Shown piece after piece: positions 1 to 12,393 of a stretch of 64,000 nucleotides of DNA. The stretch is from Ascidia mentula (taxonomy: Eukaryota; Chordata; Ascidiacea; Phlebobranchia; Ascidiidae): NCBI GenBank assembly GCA_947561715.1, contig OX387204.1, positions 13,645,001 to 13,709,000 of the forward strand, given 5' to 3'. The notes beneath the pieces were generated by a model. The model searched no databases and had not been told where the DNA came from. It saw only the letters and a program-made list of their open reading frames with translations. Position 1 is the first letter of the stretch. Each line of letters opens with the position of its first letter. The position numbers and the translations under genes are program-made.

Positions 1-3000
1 GCGGATTAACTTGCCGTTACGTTCATTTTGGGTTCTTTAATAGGCTGCATTTTTTCTTGTCTTCTTATAGCGTAAAACTGACAAAACCAACTATTACCCA
101 AATAACAAAACCTTACACCACACAAAACCTGCACACATTTGTTTTAATTATTCCAGCACAGGTGCACATGCACAACATATTGTTTTCAGCAATTATTAAA
201 ACCAGACAAATCGACCGCTATCCATGCTTGGAGAACAAAGGAATCGATGTTGCTTGTTACAAACACCTGCTTAGCAAATCTTAATCTATTGTGTGACAGA
301 GTGCAACGTAAGCCTTTTTTTCTGCCGATTGGGAACCTGTCACCGTTCTGTCTCGTCTTGCTCTAGTAGCCAGAGGTGCCTGGTTAGTTTTCGCTGTCTT
401 TTGTTTCTGCCCCAAGGCGTGTTGTGGCTTACAGGTCAGGCCGTGGTAAACAACGCCACGAGTAGTGTTTGCCTCATTAAGTTGAGTGTAACTGTGCTTT
501 GGGGCCTGAGTTTTAAACGATCTACAGAACAAATGCTAGTATCAGGAAGTGTGTTGGAATGACAGTTTAAGCGAGACTGCGCCAAGCGGAATGTAAGATT
601 TCCTTTTGTGACACTGATATACAGTTAGTGTTGCTATAAATATTGCATTGTACTGCTTTAAACTTAGCTAGTTTCGCTGAATCTGGAAAACTGTGTTTGT
701 AAGGATCTTCAGCGTCCTAAATGAATAGCCCGAGACCTTTTTATTCACTAGAGCATCGGCTCTGTAGACCATGAGTCACCCTTCCTGTGCTGTCAAGCGA
801 AAGTGTGTCGTGACTATGTACGTTATACCGGAAGAAATTCAAGGTTTAGCAAATACTGTTGTATCCGAACTAAAATTTTTACGCAGATAAGATGACAAAT
901 AACAGCATTAAACTCCACTTTGTACGTGTAGCAGCAAAATCACTCGGGTCGGACACACCGACTTGTTCTACAGTTAAAAAAGTTGGCATGTGATTGCAAA
1001 TGGAAGGGAAATCACCAACCGTGATTTGCGTGAAGCAACCAGACTCCAACTCAGCTTTTAGCACTTTATTGTCATTACTTAATGGTCCGGAAGGAAGCAC
1101 GGCCTCGTGTTGTCACATGTTTGTTCGGCGTCCGAAAGTCTGTTCCAATTTAACCCAAGAGAATTAAACGCACAACCGCGTAAATGTTGCTCGCGTGGTG
1201 TCAAAGACCCACTATGTGACAAACCAAATACGGCGGAGATGCGTTTAATGCGTAAAAATCAAGGGTTAAACATGAAAGTTTTTATCGACCCAAATCCGTG
1301 TTGCCATTCTCAACGGCCTTCTTGTCTTTTTCCTCTAACTTCTGCAACCTTCGAAACACGTGATTGATGCCTTTGGCTCAGACGCGTGTGACGTCACGAT
1401 CTGTTATGCAGCCAGCCGCGGGTGCTCATAGGCTTCTGTTGTGCTAAGAGGGAAGTCTGATTGCGTCGCCCTTTTTGCCACAAATAGGAGCCGCGAAGGT
1501 TTTCAGCAAGGTAGCAAAGTTTAGCTTATACTGCAGGATTAAATATCATAAACAAACTTCAGTTTCTGAGTATGTGGTAAAACATATCATCTTGGCCTGC
1601 ACAGTATTTACATGGAAAAAGCTTGACAAGTAAACAGGGTAACCCATACATTGCTGTTGCTATTTTGTTTTGACACTGGACTAAGGGCGCATATGTATCC
1701 TGCTTCCTATATGCCCTGCTCATTGTATGAACGGTTGTAGGTAGGAAATTGCCCTTCGTAAGGGCACATTGGTAAACATGTAACTGTAGAGTGGATAACA
1801 GGGTGCAAAAAGCTTCTTAGTCTGTTTGTCTTGTGGATTTCTACTGAGCACGGTTATTTGTGACACGTTAAATGGCATATGTTGTGGTTGCTGGAAACCT
1901 GTCATATCGTTGTGATTGTGTTTGGCGTTCGCAGCATGCATAGTCATTGACAGGAAGTATCGACTAGCTGTCAATCAAACCGTTTCTCGACATGTCCAAT
2001 AATGGTTGATGCAAAGCGTTAATGTGACCTGAAAAAATCGAAGAGGTCGCCGAGGTGCAATGCGTAAAAGATATGGCTTAGTGTGGCTAAGTATAAGAAG
2101 ACTGTAATTCATGATAGGTTTGATGTAAGCTTTCTGTATAGTTTCCCACTCGTTTGTCATTAAAATTGTAGTTTACTTTGCTTGTTGTGACACAAGTGCA
2201 TCGCAAAAAACGTGCTTTGATAAAATCCATGTGTATCCATAATCTAATAAATTGCTGTGTTAATTTGATTGTCTATTTGGAAGGCCTGTATTCCTGTCCT
2301 TGATAATTATGCCAAACAGATTTGGTTGTCTAATATTTGATCCGTAATGGAATTTTACTGTCAGTACGCTCAGTGGAACGCTGCCTTCAAAAATTCCATG
2401 ACGTTATGCATGACGCATTTAAAATTTCGCTTTTTTTGAATCACATGAAAGTGAGAAACGATTAAGGGTATATGACGTAGTTATGCCGGTTGTGTATATA
2501 ACTGAGTACAGGAACGTTGGTACGCACTTAGGAAGTTGTTGGTTGAGTCAAAATTTCCCCGCGCTTTTTTGTAAGGCTTATTTGACGTCTGGTTATTTCA
2601 TTGCGTTGTCGGCTTACAAATTAACAACATTAACTTTAAATTTGTTTGTAAATGTTTTGTGACTTTATTTCACAAAAGGGATCTGGTTAATCTTTGAATT
2701 GAGATTGATTATAGTGGTATTTTGAACTTCACTGTTTTTGTGTTATTTTTATGTTGATCCATTATCAGGCCGTGGTCTCATTGGCGGACCGAAACCCTTA
2801 GATTGATGGGTACTTTAATATATTGGTATCGATCTCACGAGCAATAACAATCTGTCAGTCCCCCAATAATAATACGCATGGAACAAGGAAGCCCTACGTC
2901 ATAGTAATATGCAGCTATCTGATGTCATTTGTGCCTTATTTCCCAACTATTCCTATGAGATGCCTTGTGATATAACGGTTTGTCGATATATTGAACTACT

Positions 3001-3545
3001 AACTAGAAAGGGTTGTTTATTGCGATTTATATCATGCTGTACGTCATGAGGTGCTTCAGTGTACAGTGCGTTATGTTTGCCTGGGTTACCGTTGCGCTAA
3101 CGGTGACACGGTATAGTCTTTTGTTATAGTTTGTTTTCTGTTTCGACAAATGAGTAATGATGTAATGGTTCTACAAAAGCATGTTACCTATGTATGTATG
3201 ATGATGACTGCAATTTACGAAGCTGCTGACCAAGATAATAAATAGTGTCACTGTGTATCAGGGATGTCTTAAATATCAGTGTCCTACTATTCGCACGTTA
3301 ATAGGCCAAGCAAACAAGTAGGTTGTTTTTAGTTGTTGTGAAGGAGTTTTATGAAAGTTTGTTACAGTTTCATTATACTCAAAACCAGACATCTTTGGGA
3401 ACTTTTTGCACACAAAGTTCCCAAAGCAAACAGTATTAGCTTTTTGACAGAGAAAAACTTGCATGTTTTCTGTTTTCCAGTTCAGACAATAAGGTTACTT
3501 GTACATTGTATCATCAATTTGCAAAACATTTGTTTGTGACGTGCA
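1..3545. other. Non-coding stretch upstream of the GRAMD1-like gene
   Basis: I see no convincing coding exon here; open frames are short, overlap on both strands and match nothing I recognise. The stretch may hold the promoter and 5' untranslated exon of the downstream GRAMD1-like gene. A perfect CRE-type palindrome (TGACGTCA, 1389-1396) lies close to an E-box (CACGTG, 1357-1362), which would suit a promoter, but single short motifs like these also arise by chance. A plausible splice acceptor (tttccag) ends near 3480, ahead of the coding start at 3546. Confidence 0.5.
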
Positions 3546-6500
3546 ATGCTTTCCAATCAGCACTGCGCCGGCAGCAGTAGCAGCAACAGCAGTAGCAGGT
3601 CCTCAATTCCTGTGCTTACGGTTACCCAAGAGGGCATGGATGAAATGCGAGAATCAGACGAAATTTCGAGTTGTAACTCATCCAAATCTAACAGCAGTGT
3701 TGACGCCGCTGCAAACTCAGAGTCATTGGTTAGCCCTCCCAGTCAATCTTCCCTCGCTCTTCTTTCTCCCTCCCGCGGAAAATCCTTTCACAATTCGACC
3801 ATTGATTACTTGTCGGATCCGACACCTGCCTGCGACAACGCTTACGACAGCGATTCCAGCTGGGTGAGTCACGTGACCAGCGCCGAGAGCGAAACGCCGT
3901 GCACTTCGCCCGATGCCAAGCTGCCCAACGATGCCGGCACCAACGGCGGAAAGACCACCGGCAAGGCGATGCGCCACAGTTTGAAGAAAATGCAGCTAAA
4001 ACTGAAAACCAAAATGCATTTCTCTGACATGGACGCGTTCACTCCTGAGCTGGAAGAAGTTTCTTGCGACTGGCGGACTGGTGAAGACCAAAAATCTTCG
4101 ACCCCCGATTATGAGTTGCCTGTTGACGCCGCTGTCGCATCAAAAACCAAACACGAAAAGAAGAAACGCGGTTCTCGCACCAAACGCTTGTATAAAAAGG
4201 CGTTAAAAAAATCCGAAATCAAGGTATAGTTAACACGACACAATAACAGTACACACCAACACTCACACGCTACAAAACACACACACGCGTAATAATCAAT
4301 ACAACTCTTTTAACTTGCCATATCAGTCCGGAGGTGTTTGCCTTTTGTTTTGCTCGAAAAATTGCCGAAAATTTTTCGAAAACTGCTAGTAATCCGTTTG
4401 TTTTTCGCGCTGCATGCTTTTCATTTTCTGCGGGTAAATAGGCAACTGCTAAGGCGTTATGACCGATTCGTCTGCTGAAGGCACCTATTCTTATGGTAAC
4501 AGGCGATGAGCGAGGTGGCTTCTTTTTCACCTTTCCTTAGCGACATGCTGGAAGGCATGGACAAAGTAGGTGTGGCATGGCGTGATCACGTGACGTTGTG
4601 CACTGTGCTAATTGCGTCGCCGAATGCGCGGTGCTGTTGTTTGATTAGTCGCGGAGGCATTTTGTTTTCATTTCTACCACGGGTTTACGACTTTTCACAG
4701 GACATTTTTTTTGTGATTTACATCAGGGCGTGTTTAAATTCGACATTTTGTTTTACTCACAGCATGCAATTTCACAAAAATAAACTTTTACATTCCGAAG
4801 CCATTGCTTTCACAAACGTACGCATCCCAAGCATAGCAGACACAAGTCTGAAATTTAACAGTCATGACGCAGTTCCAATTCATGCATTGCATGATGGACA
4901 ATAAGTTATGCCGCCCATCGACGTTCATAACCAGGAAATGGCGCCGATTAATGCTAAACATGCATGTGTGATCAAATATAAGTTTGGGATATGGTTTGGT
5001 CAACTTTCATTTGCCGCGTTTTGTGATATGCGGTTTTCAGTAGTCTCTATCATTGGGATAATTATGGAAACATATTCTTAAGGTTAAAACCTGTTGGCTT
5101 TCGTAAAAGATATATATTTCGCTAAAAGCATCATTAGTGTCTGAATATAGAATCATTCTTGTATTTTTTTCCTCAGCCTATTTTTGTTTCAAAATATAAT
5201 GTTAATAGCAACCCTAATGCACAAACACAACACATGCCGAATCTGTCTGACATACTCGGCAAGAATTAATGCTTTTGGTCTTTGCCATGGTTAATGTTTG
5301 TATTGTTAAAAGTGTATTGTGTTGTTTTGCGTAGGTTTTGAGTCCCTCATACAGGCAGAAGAACGAGGATTTGCACAAGTTTTTCAAAAATTTGCCCGAT
5401 ACCGAACGACTGCTAGTCGGTAAGTGCGGTTTTGTGTATTTCTTAACTGTGTGAATGAGCAGAAGTCCACTGTAACAATTGCTAAGTTTGCATGAATTGT
5501 AACTTGAAGAATGGCAAGTCCTATTGTTGATTTTCGGCCCGGTGTGCAGCTGTTGCAAAATTATATATTTGCACATTAATGTGCATATATTTGAATAGTG
5601 AACACGTTTTGAAGCCCCACCTCACTCCACAGAGAAGAGCGGTCTGCCACATTGTTTCGCATTGGGGGCAAAATGCCACACTGACCTTTTGCCGCCACGT
5701 GATACCGTGGAAACAGTCGCTTGCGTTTACCTTTACTTCCTCTTTCTAGACCACACCTGCGCACTGGTTAAAGACATCCTCATCCAAGGAAGATTGTACG
5801 TAACTCAGAATTACATCTGCTTTCATTCCAAGTTTCTGAAACTTCAAACAGCGGTAAGTTTCGCTTGATGTGCGTTTGCACAAAGAGAATTTTTGGTACT
5901 ACAGAAGTAAAAATACTTCCCAGCACAAAATGCATGAAAAATAATGTCTTAATTGAACCTAACGTTTCAAAATAGTCATAAAAGCTTTTGTGGCAACATG
6001 TTGTATAATTCGAACCAAATTTACATTGTTTTAATTATAGTAACATGTTTGTCATGAGTAAACCTGTTTGCTCCAACTAAGGGTAAAAAAATATGTCATT
6101 TTTCGAACAGATTAAAGTGTCCTTCAAGGATATCACCTCCCTGACCAAGGAGAAAACAGTGAAGGTCATACCGAACGCCATTCAAATACAATCGAAAGCC
6201 CGTGGAAAACTGACCTTTACCAGTTTCACTGCACGAGACCGGGCTTACCAACAAGTGCAGAAACTTTGGCACAATGCACTGGAAGACAAGGTTTGTTATT
6301 CTCCGTGTGACAAAATTTGAACACCGCGTTGTTTACATCATGTCCGAGCATTGTCGCTGTGTTGTGACGTAACAAACGTTTTCATCGCATGGGTATTTAC
6401 CTCCCGTGCAACTTAATTTGTCATGCTTGATAAAGGAAAATGTGTATTAGCAACGTAATTGTAATGCAATATTGCGCAGCCGATGACTCCTCAAGAGCTG

Positions 6501-9500
6501 TGGACGAGCATCAGAGACCAGTACGGAAACTACCTCGGATGCAGTTCGGACGACGATTACGTGAAACCTGAAAAATCGTTCGACTATTCCATTGGTAATG
6601 TCACGTGTAGATACCAGCTACATAGAGTAGCTTTTAAATATATAAGCGTTCCAAGGACGAGTTTAGCCATATATATTTTGTTGAAATACAAATCTTATGG
6701 TAAAAAAACAACAAAAATACACACGGTGTGCGATCGACAGCCTGACAGGGGCCTTTGGTTTTTTGATCCAGTTTTGATTTACTAATCACATTGCAAAAAT
6801 ACACTTTTTTTAAAAAAACGATTGTATTTTCTGACGTTTTGTCTGCACAAACGACTAGTCTTCTTCAGACGTCAGATTTGTATTTCATTATGATAACTGA
6901 TAGTAAAACACTATTTTCACATATTTTGTTGTTGATTTCGTGTAGAAGGCGACTCTGTGGATCTCAAGAGGGAATCGTTTGAGGTGAACGATGGTGGAAA
7001 GCAAAAAAAGAAGAAAGCAGCTCTGCAGGTTGGAATCGTTGACATAACATGCGTAATTGTTACAAACAAATGTAGATTGCATTTAGAAGCTATATTATGC
7101 TATACGACAGGTAACGCTTTCACGCACCGCCACTAACACTACTTCACAGATCATAGGGTGATTTATCAGAATTTATCATCTTTTGTTACGTCACGCAGCG
7201 CTCGACAAGAATACCCAACGGTGATGTCACCAAACCGCATTGTCATAACGGGCGAACAACATCCGATCGCGATCATTTGGCCTCCATCACCGATCACTCG
7301 ACCGGCGACGACAAATCATCTTGCCCGGTTAGTTATTAAGGACGTCACAAGTGATAGTTTGTCGGAGAATATAAAATTATCCCTTATTGTCACAAAAAAT
7401 GCATTTTTTGCTTTGGCTCTGCTTTTATAAGAATGAATTTTTAATCTCCTAAAAACTCCGGCTTTCGCGGGTTCCTCATCAGGCGTAAATCATAAAACAG
7501 CGGTGTTCTGTTAGTTGTTTGTCGTGAGTAAAAGTCATTTAGAGATATGAAAATGTTCTGCATCACAGCGTGAACTTCATGTTATGCACTGCTTTCAACG
7601 GCTTTCATTTCGGATGCCATATTCCATTATGGTTTCCATTACGACAAAATGTTGACTTTCCAAAGGATATATTTGTCAATTTGGTTGATACATAATTGTG
7701 CAAACCCGTATTGTCTGCTCGGAACGTTGTCGGCCTTCGAGATACTTGTTTACTGTTTATGCGTTGCATGTCTCATACAGCTTGCGGATGCTTTCGCAGT
7801 TTCGCGTTATGCTCGGGCCGATAAAAAACAACAACATTGCATCGTTTTTTTACCACGCTTGACCATACAACATCACCGCTTAGAAGTTTTTCTTCGTAAA
7901 GACAACTAAAATATCACCAGTTTTACCTCTCACTGTTTTGGTCAAAATTAACAAAACGTCCAACACGGGGTATTCGCCACGCTTTTGTTATCAATACATT
8001 GCGTGTCCTGCATGTGAAAAATGATGGAATTTTTTGCTGGTTTCATATCGTGGCACGAATAGTGTGACGTGCAAAATGTCTCGTGCTATCACCAAAAGTA
8101 ACCGTGCGGGGTCATCACGTGCTATAAGTCGTGATGTTGCGCCTAAAACTTTATTTTTTATTTTGTTTTGGTTCAACTTGCTCTGGCTTGCTGTAGTTAA
8201 CGTGCGCTGTCGTGTAGTAACTTTCACTGTTCTTAGAACCTACTTAGTCGTGTAATGACTAGAAAAGCCTTAAAGTGTGTATATGTGTGACAGGCATCCG
8301 TCGATGAGCATGATATATTTGAGGACGACGACTCAATACCAACCGAAAATGGACAAGTCGTTGAAACTGAATGCGAAGACACTGGTAATGTTAAATAACG
8401 TAGCTTTTTTTTTGCCCAAGTCAACACAAAAACAAAACTTTTGGCGATTTGACGAATATCAAAGTGTTTATTTTACAACGACTGGAAATTGCAAAACGCT
8501 GTTCCTTATCAATAATCCACATGATTTCTGAGGCCTTAAGGTACATGTTCTTTAGGAACTGGCCTTTAGGCAGCAACACAATACACATAATCTTTCTTTG
8601 GGGTGTCTGTATCAACTTTCATATAACCTTTCTATGGGGTGTCAACTTTCATATCGAACACGTTTCTCAGGTCCTGCTGAACACGCCATCCCTTGCTTCA
8701 AAAGGGTTTACCTTGAAAGAACTTTCAACGTCCCCGTAGAGCATTTATTCGACACGATCTACGGGCAAAATTGTCCTTTCTGGAAAAACCACCTCAGCAA
8801 AGAAGCAAACGGTACGAATTTTTCAGCCTGCTTGTGCATGTGTATTTATATATGTATGTATATATATTGACAGTAAGCTATACTTAAAAGCAAAATTTTC
8901 TGGCCAAATGTGTGTAAACAATGCCTTGTATTGTCAGAGTTTTAAACCAAAATTTTGCAGATATCACCATCACTCCGTGGCAAGCGGGTAACGGTCAACA
9001 ACACGAAGGTCATCAAGTTCGCGTGCTCGAATACATTCTCTTGCTTAGCAATCCACTCGGTCCAAAATCTTCCAGAGTGACAGAAACGCAGGTGCGTTAA
9101 ACTAATTAGGCATTTATAATATTGGTAATTAGTTTTGTACAAATTTGGGTTTTTTTTTCAATGCTATTATTGGCAATTCTTGGTAAAATTGCATTATTTT
9201 TTCTTTCTCGTCATTTGAAACCAAATTTCAATGGATTTTTTTGTCACTCTAGGGCCATCAGCAATAGGATCCGGTCAAATACGAATACCGTGCTTATAAG
9301 AATCAAACTATAACAGTTACGTCATAAGCCACTTGTAACTGTAACTAATTTACAATTGGATTAAATTCTCACGGCGTATATTTATGCTTTCCATAAGACA
9401 TACGATTTGCATTTGCTGCTTCAATTTGCAATTAATATGTTTAATTCTCATAGAATTTTTTTTTAATGTTTAATTCCCATGACTTATTACATCTTGAACT

Positions 9501-12393
9501 ATATTTGGTCATTACATTTCCTGGCAGAATGCTTACAATGCTTTTATGTTGTTGTGCGTGCACATGTACATTTTACACAATTCAGTCTTCCCTTCACCCA
9601 GGTTTGGTTCAAGGATAGCAATGCTGGGAAATGTTACGGTGTTGACTGCATCGCCCAAATGCACGGGGTTCCATACTGCGATTACTTCACAACCATCATG
9701 CGATACTGCATGCGTAAAATCACCAAAGACACCTCCGAACTAATGTAAGAACTGGCATCGTGACTTAACGTTTAAAATTGCACCGTATTATGACTGTGTT
9801 AAATGCCTGGATTTAAAATTATTTGATTAGACTTGACATGGATTTTTTGTTTGTGATGTCACTTAAACTAGTTGAATGATAAACGTTCTGTTGAGATAAT
9901 ATTGGCGAACAGTTTTGTCTCACATCGAAACTGTTTTCAGCTACTATATTTCACCATAAGACCATCAAAATTATGTTGCAGTAGTCTTCCCATCGCATGT
10001 TATCATAAACTGGACTAACCGAAACATTTTCTTCTTGTTTCGCAGTGTGTCAGCCGACATCAAATTTAACAAAACGCCGTGGGGTTTGGTGAAGAACTTT
10101 ATTGAGAAGAATGCTTACAGTGGAATCGACGACAACTTTACCAAGCTTGGTAAGTAACTTGTCGCGGTGGTTATCCGACTGCAGCCCTTGTACTCTGTAA
10201 CAGCAAATGCCCGGAAGGCTATCACTAAATCCATGCAATGGCGACAGTCATAATTCCCTGCTCTAATGGGCCAAGTAGCTGTAGATCGTTATTGACGCTG
10301 TGTGTGACCTTATATCGAACTGTGGGTCATAGTGTTTCATTATTTCCGAGTTTTCTATGAGGAAAAGCATTTATAGTGATATTATTTCTGCCAAGCATAG
10401 TAATTGATATGAATTCTTCTTCTGGCTCTTAAGTTACGGAAGTGTTTATTGTAACCAACGTTTATGTTTACAAATATGTATTTCGACTTTACTCAGTAAC
10501 GGTTGTTAGTAGCAACAATATCGTGTATTGGCGTTATTTAACATTAAAAACAAAAATTTAAGAATGTTGACATTAGGACAAATTTAAACATTCAGTTGCA
10601 AAACAGGTCCTGAGCTTGAAGAATATTTCGAAGAACAGAAACAACTTCGCAGAAGGCAAACCTCGCACTCAGCACCCAACCTTCGCACCTTCCCACGCCA
10701 GCGACTCTCTGTCTCCTCCAGCGGCGAACGTCAGCGCACTATTTCGGGGAAAGAAGATGCGCCGCTGGAACAGTCGTCCGGTAACATACATATTTCGTTG
10801 AACGTAAAACATTTTTGTAAAATTAAATACCACATGTCGTTTTAAGCATAAAAGTTGCTTTTGTATGCACGAAAGTGGTCTACAAATTTCCTAAAATATT
10901 TGTAGACCATTAATGTGCAATCTATTCTTCCGTATATTCTGTTTATTGCCTGTTGGTGTTGTTACACTGGTTCATTAACGCCATCAACAAGCGTGGTTAT
11001 ACTGAAAAAATACTCACTGAAAAAATAAGTTGCACTTAAGTTGTAAATTTTGCAGTTATGTTTGTGTAGTTTAACTATTTGAAAATGACTTTCAGCTTCC
11101 AAACTCACCCCAAATGGCGATGCCTGCACAGCAATCGGAAATGGTGGTTTTATAGCTGCCCCCACAACCACACCTCTCGCAGTACCGTCACATGCTTACA
11201 ATAACAACAGTAGCACCTTACGTCACTCAAAATCTATCAGCGAAGACAATTTTGGCCGGCGGTGGCGCAATAGAGCTCTTGTGTTTGTGTAAGTGTTGTT
11301 GCCTTATATAAAACATTTATTTTTGCTGAAGCACTTACTATGTTAGTTTTATTAATAACTATAGTACTTGTTGGTGCACTGTTTTGATTATGTGACCTTT
11401 TTGGAAGATTTTGAGCCGTTACATCAGTCGATTATAGTTACTTGACAGTCTGTTATAGTTACTTGATAAAAAAAGCAACAAGAGCTGGGTAATAGCATTT
11501 CCGCAATACAGCGAACAAGCATGATAACATAATAATCCTGTAACAACAGCCTATAGTGTTAGTATCTAACTATCACGTATCTAAAACTTTATATTATTTG
11601 CAGACTTGCGATTCTACTCTTCAGCAATTACTCCATGTATCAACGACTGTCGACCCTTGAAGGCATGCAATCATCGAAATCCCCCCTTGGTTTCGTCGAC
11701 GCCCCTTCAGACAAGCCACAAAGGTAATTTAAAAAGTGCAGCATATTTCCTTTTTTTTAACCTTTACAAAAACTATTCATTGCCAAGGTTGGGCCCCTTT
11801 GTGTTGTTGTTCAACAGTTTGCAAACTATTTGCTTGAAAAAAATGCCCACTCTTGTATTTGAGAAATAGAATTACGACAGATTCCTCTACCATAGTCAAT
11901 AAATACCTGTTAACCGATTCAGTGAGTCATTCCTCATTCTATGAACCTTACGAATGTTTGATGTTAACCTTGGTCTGTCTTCCCGCAGTATTTTTGAAGT
12001 TTCGGATCCCAGACTTTCAACTCCGTCGGATCGAGTTAAGTTACTCGAACAAAGACTCGCGCGGTTGGAAACTGTAATGTCTGATCACGTGATTAATTCG
12101 GATGATCGTTGGCGACATCTGGAGAGAAGTTGGCAAGCCCTCGATAAAAAGGTATTTTGCATATTGTACTGTTCATTTTCTCTTAGGGTTGGAGGAACTT
12201 TTTGTTGATAGTGTTGACCTTTTCTTAAGTAGAGCTAGTTACAAATTCGCTTACGTACATCGATAACTCGATTCTTTGTCAGCTGTCATGGAAACGACGC
12301 ACAATTTGGGAACCTCTGCTCTAACAAACCTGTATATTGTTTCCGCAGATTGACACGATTTTATCAAAACTCGAGCAAGATACGAAAACATAA
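3546..12393 (+). CDS. GRAMD1: GRAMD1/Aster-like ER sterol-transfer protein, 17 coding exons
   Basis: Members of this family are ER-anchored proteins that sense plasma-membrane cholesterol through a GRAM domain and carry it to the ER with a VASt (Aster) domain. Coding exons read as 3546-4223, 5335-5419, 5750-5853, 6111-6290, 6480-6594, 6946-7028, 7199-7327, 8294-8384, 8671-8811, 8961-9091, 9602-9744, 10046-10149, 10607-10780, 11096-11288, 11604-11723, 11989-12151 and 12349-12393. All junctions keep phase, giving 892 residues, longer than vertebrate GRAMD1A-C because of a Ser/Thr-rich N-terminus of about 226 residues. The GRAM domain starts near residue 227 (SYRQKNEDLHKFF, then CALVKDILIQGRLYV). 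The VASt domain lies at about 489-660, with the family signature TPWGLVKNFIEKN. A short hydrophobic anchor is near 777-795 and a coiled coil (KLLEQRLARLE) follows. Exons 6-8 (linker) are the least certain. Confidence 0.9.
4506..4565 (+). CDS. Possible alternative first coding exon of the GRAMD1-like gene
   Basis: Within intron 1 an ATG opens a 20-codon frame (starting MSEVASFSPFLSDMLEGMDK) that stops at a good donor, AAA|GTAGGT. Its phase is 0, which is exactly what exon 2 (5335) needs. Splicing here would give a protein of about 686 residues without the long Ser/Thr-rich N-terminus, close to vertebrate family lengths. The frame continues past the donor to 4904, but that extension has no recognisable content. 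There is no transcript evidence, so this is an inference from phase and donor quality. Confidence 0.4.
6822..6880 (-). repeat. Retroelement 3'-end-like fragment in GRAMD1 intron 5
   Basis: On the minus strand the segment reads CTGAAGAAG, then GCAGACAAAACGTC and an A-rich tail. It closely resembles the 3' end of the Penelope-like fragments at 46.6 and 50.4 kb (GCAGACGAAACGTC). I infer a short truncated retroelement copy in an intron. Confidence 0.4.
8579..8670 (+). repeat. Imperfect tandem repeat abutting GRAMD1 exon 9
   Basis: Two imperfect copies of a unit of about 35 bp (a TTTCTNTGGGGTGTC core followed by AACTTTCATAT) lie end to end directly upstream of the exon 9 acceptor at 8670. The second copy supplies the sequence just before the polypyrimidine tract, so its length could affect acceptor use. 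Confidence 0.5.

Noticed and set aside
1357-1396. A defined CREB/E-box promoter
   Set aside because: The motifs are real but short, with no visible TATA element, transcript start or neighbouring exon to support promoter function.
3499-3867. A 122-codon ORF overlapping GRAMD1 exon 1
   Set aside because: It is a different frame of the same sequence. The frame from 3546 runs to a valid donor in the right phase for the GRAM domain, while this one does not.
7447-7487. A second hammerhead ribozyme in a GRAMD1 intron
   Set aside because: The minus strand has CTGATGA and GAAA, but the sequence between does not form a convincing stem II and no cleavage-site context is clear.
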